This document shows, piece after piece, positions 9,233-16,542 of a stretch of DNA of 64,000 nt. Source of the DNA: Neobacillus terrae. GTDB taxonomy: Bacteria > Bacillota > Bacilli > Bacillales > Cytobacillaceae. Position numbers and translations under genes: made by a program. The stretch covers positions 124,001 through 188,000 of the forward strand of contig NZ_JAAOEO010000003.1 of the NCBI RefSeq assembly GCF_011393025.1. Reading direction: 5' to 3'. Position 1 is the first letter of the stretch. Each line of letters begins with the position of its first letter. The notes under the pieces were generated by a model, which saw only the letters and a program-made list of their open reading frames with translations, had not been told where the DNA came from and did not search any database.

Positions 9233-10913
9233 TTATTGAACTTTCTCTGCTTGCAGGAGATAAACGGTTCGTCCTGCTAGATTGATCGAGTACCAATTTC
9301 CGTTTCTTTGAATATAGTTAATTTTTTGCCCTTTTAAGAGAGTAGCAATAGCACCGGCCGCAGCATCCATTTGCAAGTAAACCTTTGTGTCCTCTGAAAG
9401 ATTTATAAGGTTAGCGGCAATTGTGTATCCAGCTGGATTGGTGACATTTGCATCATATACTGGTAAAACATTCGCTTTAGGAACGTATGCAGTTGAATTA
9501 CCGTGCTGAATCTCCTGATAGCTTGCAGATTCTTTTAATCTTATAAAAGTTGCTCCTTTAGCAATTACTGCTATTTGCAGGCCGGTTGACTTGCTAATCA
9601 CAGGTGTATTTTCCTTATTTATTTGGAAATACTTGATTGACGGAGTGAACTGCAGGTCCGCTTTTGATTTCTCTATATAAGCAAAACGGTCACCGAAAGA
9701 TACTTTATAATAGTTGCCTGCTATTGAATCAAAAACTAGAGTTTTACTGACGGTTATGCTTGCGATTGGTCTTTTTGAAGAGGCGTCAGAATAGACCGGG
9801 GTAATTGGATGAACAATAATTTGTCCCCGTTCAGATACCCTCCCCTTAAAAAATGAACCGCCAACTGGCCGATTGTACGAGTCGATTCCTCTTTTTGAAA
9901 CAAGTGCTTTATTACCGCCAAAATCCATTTCATACCAGACGCCTTTATCCGTACTGATTTTAAAGTTCTCACCTTTGACGATTCTTCCGACCTTTACTGT
10001 TTTACCGCCCACAAGCTGGATCAGATCCTGGTCTGATTTAGCTGCTATGTACTGGGCGGTACTTTTTTGCTTATGGTATTTGTATACGATAGCTGCCAGG
10101 TCGGCAATCACCTTTTGGGATTTTGCATAGCTTAACTTGTTCGTCATGACTGCAAGTATGTATGGTTTTTGTCATATACAATTCCAACATCATGAGAAAT
10201 CCCGGACTCAGGAATCATGCCTACCTTATGAGCAACTTCTACTCCTCGTGTGCCCGTTAGAATAGTAGTGTTATAGATTGTATGTTTTAAATAGTTGATA
10301 AGCTCTTTACCCAGCGGGCTTCTTTGTGAAAAATTATATAGGTAGTCCCAGTAGGCAACCATATCGCTCGCGGACGTGGTGTTGACTCCGTTTGTATAGG
10401 TATACTTCCCGCCAAGCTTTCTCATGTAGTTAATGAAGTTTTGCTTGCCAACTCTTTCGCGCAGCATGACAAAACCGATATTATCGCTATAAGTAACCGT
10501 TATTCGAACCAAATCACGGATGGTATATTGAGTTCCAACCTTTGCTTTTTGAATGATACCGCTGCCGCCATTATAATGGTAGCGCTTGTAGGTTAATTTT
10601 TCATTAAGATTGAGTTTGCCCTGACTTGCTAGCTCCATTACCTGCAGTACCAGAGGAAGCTTAATGGTGCTTGCCGCTCTTACCATTCCAGCTGTGTTGT
10701 AAGTTTGTATTCATCCCCATTTGATAAATCACTGTATTGGAGACGAATATCACCACCTGATTTTTTAATATAACTGTTAAGATCTCTTGAGAGATTTTGT
10801 GAAAATTGCTGATAAGCAGTTGGAGTTGTAGCCGCTTTAGCTTTTGGTGGATACTGATATAGCGATAGAATTATACTAATGGACATTAAAACAACTAAAA
10901 GTTTCTTCATCAT
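9233..10913 (-). pseudogene. Class A beta-lactamase-like serine hydrolase with SH3-like tail, split by two frameshifts
   Basis: Three minus-strand frames add up to one gene. Frame A (10913-10680) gives a signal peptide and the start of a beta-lactamase-like domain. Frame B (10686-10144) carries the SxxK active-site motif (STIK), SDN-like YSDN, and the HKVG motif. Frame C (10147-9233) carries the rest of the C-terminal strand and about 260 residues of SH3-like repeats. Near 10685-10710 one base appears lost. Near 10155 frame C reads ...PYILAVMTNK, the normal last strand of the fold, directly after frame B's VGIVYDK; a five-A run there suggests loss of one A. Either a recent pseudogene or two assembly indels. 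The ribosome site AAGGGG before ATG 10913 is intact. Family role: peptidoglycan or beta-lactam-related serine hydrolase, probably inactive if the shifts are real. Confidence 0.75.
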
Positions 10914-10946
10914 GCTGCTGTTTACCCCTTATTCAACTAAAATTGT

Positions 10947-11333
10947 TTATTTTTCATAGAGCTCGATTGGCAAACCATCTGGGTCAGCGAAAAAAGTGCA
11001 TTTGTTTTGGGTGTATGGATCAATTCTAATAGGCTCTGGCTCAATTCCATTTGAGATTAAAAATTTAATATTCTCTTCGATTTCTTCTGTTTCAAAAGCC
11101 AAATGACGGAGACCTGCCGCTTCAGGATAACTGACTCTTTCCGGAGGAGAATCAAAAGAAAACAATTCAATTATGTATTTGCCATTTAAAGCGAGATCAA
11201 GCTTATAGGATTTGCGTTCCTCCCTGAATACCTCTCTGATGGGCGTTAGACCCAATATTCTGGTATAAAAGTCCTTTGAACGTTCATAGTTTGAACAAAT
11301 AATTGCGATATGGTGAATTCCCGAAAACTTCAA
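10947..11333 (-). CDS. VOC-family (glyoxalase I-like) metalloenzyme, YaeR/SMU1112c type
   Basis: One vicinal-oxygen-chelate domain of about 125 residues. The chain opens with an HHIAIICSNYERSKDFYxxxLG segment and ends with a FFxDPDGxPIELYE segment, the typical ends of the VOC fold. Metal ligands visible are the second His of HHIAI, Glu of YIIELFSF, His of LRHLAFE and the final Glu. I prefer the TTG at 11333 (128 aa), seven bases after GGAAGGGAG, to the upstream TTG 11360 or ATG 11351, because homologues begin right before the HHIAI strand. Substrate unknown: small-molecule lyase, isomerase or dioxygenase. It stands alone between the hydrolase remnant and a divergent peptidoglycan hydrolase gene. 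Confidence 0.85.
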   Translation of the reverse strand: MKFSGIHHIAIICSNYERSKDFYTRILGLTPIREVFREERKSYKLDLALNGKYIIELFSFDSPPERVSYPEAAGLRHLAFETEEIEENIKFLISNGIEPEPIRIDPYTQNKCTFFADPDGLPIELYEK

Positions 11334-11585
11334 TGCTGTACTCCCTTCCATCCTGTTCAAAATGCTGTTTTATATCCCATAGATTAACATATTTCCAACT
11401 ATTATTCTCTCATAATTTATAGGTCTATTTTCGCTTTTTTACATACTTTTTATCGTCTGAAAATGGCAATAAATTTACCAAAAACCCATTATATGACCAA
11501 TTTTTCTATTTTGTGTATAAATTTCCCTTTCAGTATGATAGAATATTTTCAGATAATGAAAGAGAAAACGGAGTGATGGGGAAAA

Positions 11586-12755
11586 ATGAAGAAAAAAGTC
11601 ATGACGACTTTCGCGACCGCAGCAATCCTTTCTGCCGTTTATGCCGGAAGTGCCTCGGCAAATACGTATTCTGTTCAAAAAGGCGATTACCTTGGAATGA
11701 TTGCAAAAAAATATAACACTACTGTCCTGGAATTAAAAAAGTTAAATCACCTTTCATCAGACCTGATTTATGTCACCCAAATACTCAATATACCCTCTAC
11801 AACCACATCCAATAATACTGCTGCAAACTTTAAAACTTTAACTGTAGCATCACAGCCAGCTTCTGTTACCTATTATGCAGTAAAAGGCGATTGTCTAACA
11901 AAAATCGCCAATAAATATGGTGTTACATTAGGGGAGTTAAAACTTTGGAATAACTTAAAATCAGATAAGATTGCTATTGGGCAGTCTTTTAAAATTATTA
12001 CTAAAACTGCTATTACTATAAAGGGACCGGTACCAGCAACGAAGGCTCCGGCTAAGGCTCCTGCGGCATCAACAGCGAAGGCTCCGGCCCCAACAACAAA
12101 AGTTCCATCGGTCCCTGCTAATGCTTCAAAAACACCGGCTCCGCCTTCAACCGGTAATACTGCCGCTCAATACATAGTTAAAGCTGGGGATACTCTCAGC
12201 AAGATAAGTACTCTCGTTGGGATGACTGTTGACGAAATTAAAAAAGCAAACAACCTAAGCACGGATCGTATATACATAGGTCAAAAATTAAATGTAGCAA
12301 AGACACCGGCAGGCCTTGCAACTCCAGAAGGCGGAACAGCAGGCACCGTACCAGCAGGACAGGCACCGACACCGACGCCTGCTTCAACAACTGATTTATC
12401 AGCATCCGTTGTAATGACTGCCAAACAAGTATTAGGGATACCTTATGTTTGGGGCGGCAGTTCAATTGGCGGATTTGATTGCAGCGGTTTTATCTACTAT
12501 GTATTCAATAAAGCAGGTAAATCGATCACTCGTACGTCAGCTGACGGCTATTTCAACCGTTCGTACTACGTAAATAATCCTAAACCGGGCGATCTTGTGT
12601 TTTTTGAAAATACATATAAAAAAGGCATCTCCCACATGGGGATCTACCTTGGCGGAAATCAATTTATTCATGCCAGCGATAATGGGGTAGCGATCACTAA
12701 CTTAAATAACTCCTATTACAAAAGCCATTTGGATAGTTTTAAAAGATTTTATTAA
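11586..12755 (+). CDS. Secreted D,L-endopeptidase with three LysM domains and NlpC/P60 domain
   Basis: Signal peptide of about 25 residues (cleavage after ASA), then three LysM repeats at about 27-71, 94-138 and 195-240 (YxVxxGDxLxxIAxKYxxTxxELKxxNxL pattern), joined by Pro/Ala/Thr linkers. The NlpC/P60 domain at about 272-389 has the catalytic Cys in FDCSGF, His in GISHMGIYLG and a third polar His in FIHAS. Architecture equals B. subtilis LytE/LytF/CwlS, which cut the D-Glu-mDAP bond during separation and elongation. One oddity: the second LysM has CLTKIA with a cysteine where Thr/Ser is usual. A TATGATAGAAT-type -10 is visible near 11534. Monocistronic with its own terminator. Confidence 0.92.
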   Translation: MKKKVMTTFATAAILSAVYAGSASANTYSVQKGDYLGMIAKKYNTTVLELKKLNHLSSDLIYVTQILNIPSTTTSNNTAANFKTLTVASQPASVTYYAVKGDCLTKIANKYGVTLGELKLWNNLKSDKIAIGQSFKIITKTAITIKGPVPATKAPAKAPAASTAKAPAPTTKVPSVPANASKTPAPPSTGNTAAQYIVKAGDTLSKISTLVGMTVDEIKKANNLSTDRIYIGQKLNVAKTPAGLATPEGGTAGTVPAGQAPTPTPASTTDLSASVVMTAKQVLGIPYVWGGSSIGGFDCSGFIYYVFNKAGKSITRTSADGYFNRSYYVNNPKPGDLVFFENTYKKGISHMGIYLGGNQFIHASDNGVAITNLNNSYYKSHLDSFKRFY

Positions 12756-12764
12756 TACAAAGAA

Positions 12765-12793
12765 AGATGTTCTAATAATTAGAGCATCTTTTT
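12765..12793 (+). terminator. Terminator of the LysM endopeptidase gene
   Basis: AGATGTTCTA / TAGAGCATCT stem with a short AT loop and a following T run. Confidence 0.8.
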
Positions 12794-12802
12794 CTATTGT
12801 TA

Positions 12803-12834
12803 ATAAAAAATGCACCCCCCGGGATGGAAGGTGC
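12803..12834 (-). terminator. Terminator of the GGDEF/HD-GYP gene
   Basis: On the minus strand GGCACC..GGGTGC closes a stem and is followed by TTTTTTATT. It lies just after the minus-strand stop at 12843. Confidence 0.75.
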
Positions 12835-12842
12835 CTCAACTA

Positions 12843-14675
12843 CTATATCAATACCAATTCCTTATCAACCTCTTCAACATGATTACTCTGTTTTATCATT
12901 TCAATAAATGGTTCGACAAACTGTGGATCAAATTGTTTTCCGGAGCAATTCCGCAGCTCTGCAATTGCTTCGCTGAAGGTCTTCGTTTTTTGATAAGGCC
13001 GCTCTGTTGTCATCGCGTCGAACGAATCAATAACGCATAGAATCCTTGACAGCTTAGGAATTGTTTTACCTTTCAGACCATAAGGATACCCATTTCCGTC
13101 ATAACGCTCATGATGGAGCTCTACTAATGGGATTAAATCTTCAAGCTTCTTATTGGTTGAAATAATTTCTTTTCCCCAAGTTACGTGCTTTTTCATCATT
13201 TCCCATTCATGAGGGTCCAGCTTGCCCTTTTTATTGATAATATCCCTCGGAATTTCCAGTTTCCCAATGTCATGGATGATTGCTCCAAGAATTAATGTTT
13301 TTCGTTCGTGCTCGCTTAATGTCAGTTTCTTAGAAAAGTCAACTGCATATTGGTAGACTCTTTTACTATGACGATATGTATACACATCTTTTGAAAGGAA
13401 AATTTTAAGTTGCAACTCCAGCTCTTCAAGATCTTTTTCTATAGATAGAGACTTTTGCACAGTGTATTCAGAGTATTCATTATAAATATGAACAAGGTTT
13501 TTTCCCTGGTCCTTAGCTGCATACATAGCCTGATCAGCATGATTCAAAAGCTCTGAAATGCTATAGGTTTCTTTTTTGCATTCAGCAACCCCCGCTGAAA
13601 AGGACAGGCAGCCGTACGGAAGACCTTCTACTCCTTTAAAGTAGGTGTCATTTGCTTTTTTGCGCAGTTCATTCATAAAAGCAAAGGCGTCTTGTCGGTC
13701 TGTATTTGGTAAGACAATAGAAAACTCTTCACCGCCATATCGTGCTACGATATAGCCTTTTGCTTGTGTTTCCGCTTTGAGGAGAGCGCCGAATTCCTTT
13801 AGCAGCTGATCTCCATCAATATGGCCGAAAAGGTCATTGAATTTTTTAAAATCATCAATATCGAGCATTGCTACAGTCAGTGGAAGATCGTTCTCTTTGG
13901 CAAGGTTCATCTCTTCTGTAAGAAGTTCCTTAAAGTATCCATGATTATTCAGGTCAGTTAAAAAATCTTTGTTGGCTTTTTCCGATATTTCTTTAAATAA
14001 CTTGAAATGCTGATTAAATGCCAGAGATAAAAGAAAAGATATAACATTAAATAGAAAAAGCCCAAATAATGCATGACTTCCAATTAAGATACCTAGAACT
14101 AAAGATAATAAAAGGGTACTGCTATAGGAGGTAGCACTCTCCTTAATCATGCCCCACAACACATATTTTGGGCTATCAACCCCAGATAAAAGGAAGTATG
14201 TACCTATTAAAAGAACGTTCGTAAAAAAATAAAAGATAAATGAAATGGTATAAGGAAAAAGACTTTTTACATTTATGGTACCCAGTTCCCCACCCAGTAA
14301 TATAAACAAGTAATAGGCACCCACAGTTAATAAGGTATAGAGGGCAAAATTAAAAACATGCTTCCACCATACGATATTCCGCTGAGTAAATAAGTAGATT
14401 GCAGCATAAATAAATAACACATCCAACGTTAATCCCAGCTTGTATAAAAATAGGCTTGCCAGAATAATAGAGGAATCCATTGAAAGGGAATTTCCTTTTG
14501 GAGGTATTGGAATCAGATAATAATTCAGTAAGAGGATTGAACCAGTAAGAGAGAAAATAATAACCCACTCAAATAGCGTATGATGAGCAAGCTTATTAAA
14601 AAATATGAAAGCAGTTATCCCTAAAATTGATACTCCAAGCAAATACCTTTTGGAGGAGGTCTTTATAAATTCCAT
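12843..14675 (-). CDS. Membrane GGDEF plus HD-GYP cyclic-di-GMP signalling protein
   Basis: Residues 1-210 hold about six membrane helices; about 225-395 is a GGDEF domain with the intact active-site motif GGEEF near residue 313; about 425-600 is an HD-GYP domain with HDIGK near residue 467, the HVTWG, HHERYDGNGYP and DSFDAM elements. Both catalytic signatures look complete, so it could both make and degrade c-di-GMP. No RxxD inhibitory site precedes GGEEF. The membrane half does not match MASE domains I know and may be a sensor for a signal made or moved by the two genes upstream. ATG 14675 is chosen; GTG 14684 is possible, and neither has a strong SD. It is the last gene of a three-gene operon with the 35-aa peptide and the DUF5317 protein, separated from them by a perfect hairpin. 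Confidence 0.9.
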   Translation of the reverse strand: MEFIKTSSKRYLLGVSILGITAFIFFNKLAHHTLFEWVIIFSLTGSILLLNYYLIPIPPKGNSLSMDSSIILASLFLYKLGLTLDVLFIYAAIYLFTQRNIVWWKHVFNFALYTLLTVGAYYLFILLGGELGTINVKSLFPYTISFIFYFFTNVLLIGTYFLLSGVDSPKYVLWGMIKESATSYSSTLLLSLVLGILIGSHALFGLFLFNVISFLLSLAFNQHFKLFKEISEKANKDFLTDLNNHGYFKELLTEEMNLAKENDLPLTVAMLDIDDFKKFNDLFGHIDGDQLLKEFGALLKAETQAKGYIVARYGGEEFSIVLPNTDRQDAFAFMNELRKKANDTYFKGVEGLPYGCLSFSAGVAECKKETYSISELLNHADQAMYAAKDQGKNLVHIYNEYSEYTVQKSLSIEKDLEELELQLKIFLSKDVYTYRHSKRVYQYAVDFSKKLTLSEHERKTLILGAIIHDIGKLEIPRDIINKKGKLDPHEWEMMKKHVTWGKEIISTNKKLEDLIPLVELHHERYDGNGYPYGLKGKTIPKLSRILCVIDSFDAMTTERPYQKTKTFSEAIAELRNCSGKQFDPQFVEPFIEMIKQSNHVEEVDKELVLI

Positions 14676-14697
14676 TTTTATCACTCACTATAAGAAT

Positions 14698-14727
14698 TTA
14701 AGGAGAAGTTCTTTAACTTCTCCTTAA
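14698..14727 (-). promoter_or_regulatory. Perfect 13-bp hairpin between peptide gene and GGDEF/HD-GYP gene
   Basis: TTAAGGAGAAGTT, a 4-base loop, AACTTCTCCTTAA. On the minus strand it begins 6 bases after the peptide stop codon and ends about 22 bases before the next start. There is no real T run after it (ATTCTTATAG), so it looks like a leaky terminator, attenuator or mRNA-processing/stability element. The 5' arm contains AAGGAG and the 3' arm an anti-SD, which could also affect ribosome loading. Confidence 0.65.
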
Positions 14728-14733
14728 GATTGA

Positions 14734-14841
14734 TTATATTAATTTGTAACCAGAAGTTAAAGCAATAATTATAGAACCGATAATGATAGCATTGTAAAGG
14801 ATAGAAGTTAATTTGATACCATTTTTTTGCTCGTTTTTCAT
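14734..14841 (-). CDS. 35-residue hydrophobic peptide, translationally coupled to DUF5317 gene
   Basis: Too short for ordinary gene calling but very well supported. The SD AAAGGAGG lies 9 bases before ATG 14841, and that ATG overlaps the stop of the upstream gene as ATGA. The peptide starts MKNEQKNGIK, has one hydrophobic stretch (about residues 14-29, rich in Ile) and ends SGYKLI. There is no cysteine and no classical signal-peptidase site. Followed after 6 bases by the hairpin at 14727. I do not recognise the family. It may be a small membrane subunit or a secreted/processed signal; the flanking DUF5317 membrane protein and GGDEF/HD-GYP receptor-like protein make a signalling role attractive, but this is inference. 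Confidence 0.75.
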   Translation of the reverse strand: MKNEQKNGIKLTSILYNAIIIGSIIIALTSGYKLI

Positions 14842-15434
14842 TTTGCTTCACCTCCTTTAAGGGAAAGGGATTTTCTCGTGTTATTATTTTCATTCCGCCT
14901 GCCAACCATTATATTTTGGATGAATAAAAAAACTCCTATGTTCATCACAACATCACCAATGCTGATTATCTGAGTTCGCGGATAAGGTTTTGATAATGGT
15001 ATAATGTCTCCTAAAAATTTTAGATGTGCTGATTCTGTCATAAGCTGGTGTTTAGCGTAATGCCCGTTTTTGAGGTACTGAATGTATTCCGGGCTAAGGA
15101 CTGTTGCGGCTTCACCAGAAACTGGCATCCTTCCCCCATTTACTATCATTACTAGGAAATTTAGAAAAACTCCTATGAAAATGACCGTAAAACCCTCTTT
15201 TTTCCGATTGGCCATTAGAAATATTAGTCCAACAACATAAACAAGCATATAAATCGCTCCGCTAGTCTGTCCCAGTAATTTACTATCATTTTGAAATAGG
15301 AATACCAGAAGTTCGATTGCCAGAAGCAACGGGAACATCCATCCCCACTTAAACTTTAACGTAGCAAAAGAGCGTAAACTTCCTTTTCTAAAAAAGCCTA
15401 TGATTATTGAGAAAATAATCCCGTCAAAAACCAT
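14838..15434 (-). CDS. DUF5317 multi-span membrane protein
   Basis: About 198 residues with five or six hydrophobic helices and a conserved-looking loop (VNGGRMPVSGEA, then a HQLMTES segment and LGDIIPL), which matches the DUF5317 family of Firmicutes as I know it; function of the family is not established. An upstream in-frame ATG exists at 15452; I prefer ATG 15434 because the protein then begins with the hydrophobic segment. Its 3' end contains the SD of the 35-aa peptide and the two genes overlap by ATGA, so translation is coupled. First gene of the operon ending in the GGDEF/HD-GYP protein. Confidence 0.8.
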   Translation of the reverse strand: MVFDGIIFSIIIGFFRKGSLRSFATLKFKWGWMFPLLLAIELLVFLFQNDSKLLGQTSGAIYMLVYVVGLIFLMANRKKEGFTVIFIGVFLNFLVMIVNGGRMPVSGEAATVLSPEYIQYLKNGHYAKHQLMTESAHLKFLGDIIPLSKPYPRTQIISIGDVVMNIGVFLFIQNIMVGRRNENNNTRKSLSLKGGEAK

Positions 15435-15452
15435 ATACCAACCACCAAACAT

Positions 15453-15957
15453 TAGGTAATTTTCTTGAGTTAAATTATGTAATTTGTTCTTGTACTATTT
15501 ATTTCGTCTATTTTTTTAAAAGTTTAATAGGCTTGCCTAAAAAATAATAAAATTTTAAAAATTATTAATTATTACTAAAAAGTCTTCTTCGAGGCTGTTC
15601 TCCCATCTTTATGTATAAGTGTCCTTCCGAGCATCGGAATAGCTTAATTCAGAAAAGTGATAATGGAGTACGGATTTCCTTCATATAAATTAATGGCATT
15701 TTTGTAATCCATCTGTTCATTTTATAGAACAATTCTATTATTAAATAGAACAAAAATAAAGAAAATGCTCTTGATAAAGAACAACAAAACTCGATTTTAA
15801 GAGACAAATTAATCTTCTCAAATCTTGTATTTTTCTCCTACTTAGATGAAAAAGCCAGGAATGTGTAGAAACAAGTCAAAAAATTGAGAATAGTTAACAT
15901 GAAACATTTTCCATTTTTGTGCGTCTTATAGATAATTAGGACAAAGGGGGATTAAAA
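15453..15957. other. AT-rich divergent intergenic region
   Basis: About 500 bases between the DUF5317 operon (minus) and the L,D-transpeptidase gene (plus). Promoters of both must lie here but I cannot place them firmly; a TATAGATAAT string near 15928 could be the -10 for the plus-strand gene. No ORF with a ribosome site seen. Confidence 0.5.
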
Positions 15958-16488
15958 ATGAAGATTAGAATACTTTTAATAACGCTGCCCATGCTTTTCG
16001 GTTTATTGGTTCAGCCACACAATAGTGAGGCTGCTGTCCAGAAAAGCCAATTATTATTAATTAATAAAAAGGTTAACCAGGTTGCGTTCTTTGAAAATGG
16101 GAAGTTGATCAAAACTTATCCCGTTGGAACAGGCAAAACTTCTAAATTAACACCTGAGGGTTCCTTTTTTATTAGGGAAAAGATTGTAAACCGCCCTTAC
16201 TACAAACTAAAAATCAAAGGCGGAGATCCGAGGAATCCTCTTGGGGACAGATGGATGGGTTTAAGCGCCAATGAGCATGGTTCATATCCGTATGGTATAC
16301 ATGGAACGAATAATGAGCGTTCAATTGGCAAATATGTCTCCGGTGGCTGTATCCGGATGCATAATAAAGATGTCCGGGAGCTTTTTAGCAGAGTTCAAAA
16401 AGGTACTAAGGTTGTTATTACTACTTCCAGAAGTTCTTTCGCAGTAATTGCTTCGCCATATATAAAAAAAACAGTTGCTCGTAAATAG
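15958..16488 (+). CDS. Secreted L,D-transpeptidase (YkuD domain)
   Basis: ATG start with an excellent SD (AAAGGGGG at 15942-15949). Signal peptide of about 26 residues ending SEAA. The YkuD catalytic domain follows directly: His115 in YGIHGTN and the nucleophile Cys131 in SGGCIRM, with Arg133, all intact. At 176 residues it is a minimal form without a LysM anchor. Family role: forms 3-3 cross-links or exchanges the terminal D-amino acid in peptidoglycan; in Bacillus, homologues act in spore or stationary-phase wall. Stand-alone gene with a bidirectional terminator. Confidence 0.9.
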   Translation: MKIRILLITLPMLFGLLVQPHNSEAAVQKSQLLLINKKVNQVAFFENGKLIKTYPVGTGKTSKLTPEGSFFIREKIVNRPYYKLKIKGGDPRNPLGDRWMGLSANEHGSYPYGIHGTNNERSIGKYVSGGCIRMHNKDVRELFSRVQKGTKVVITTSRSSFAVIASPYIKKTVARK

Positions 16489-16498
16489 AACATAAAAA

Positions 16499-16534
16499 GA
16501 CTCACTCTCCGCATTGGAGAATGAGGCTTTTTTT
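16499..16534 (+). terminator. Bidirectional terminator between L,D-transpeptidase and YfkN-like gene
   Basis: CTCACTCTCC / GGAGAATGAG imperfect stem flanked by AAAAAGA on the left and a seven-T run on the right; serves both convergent genes. Confidence 0.8.
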
Positions 16535-16542
16535 AATATTCA

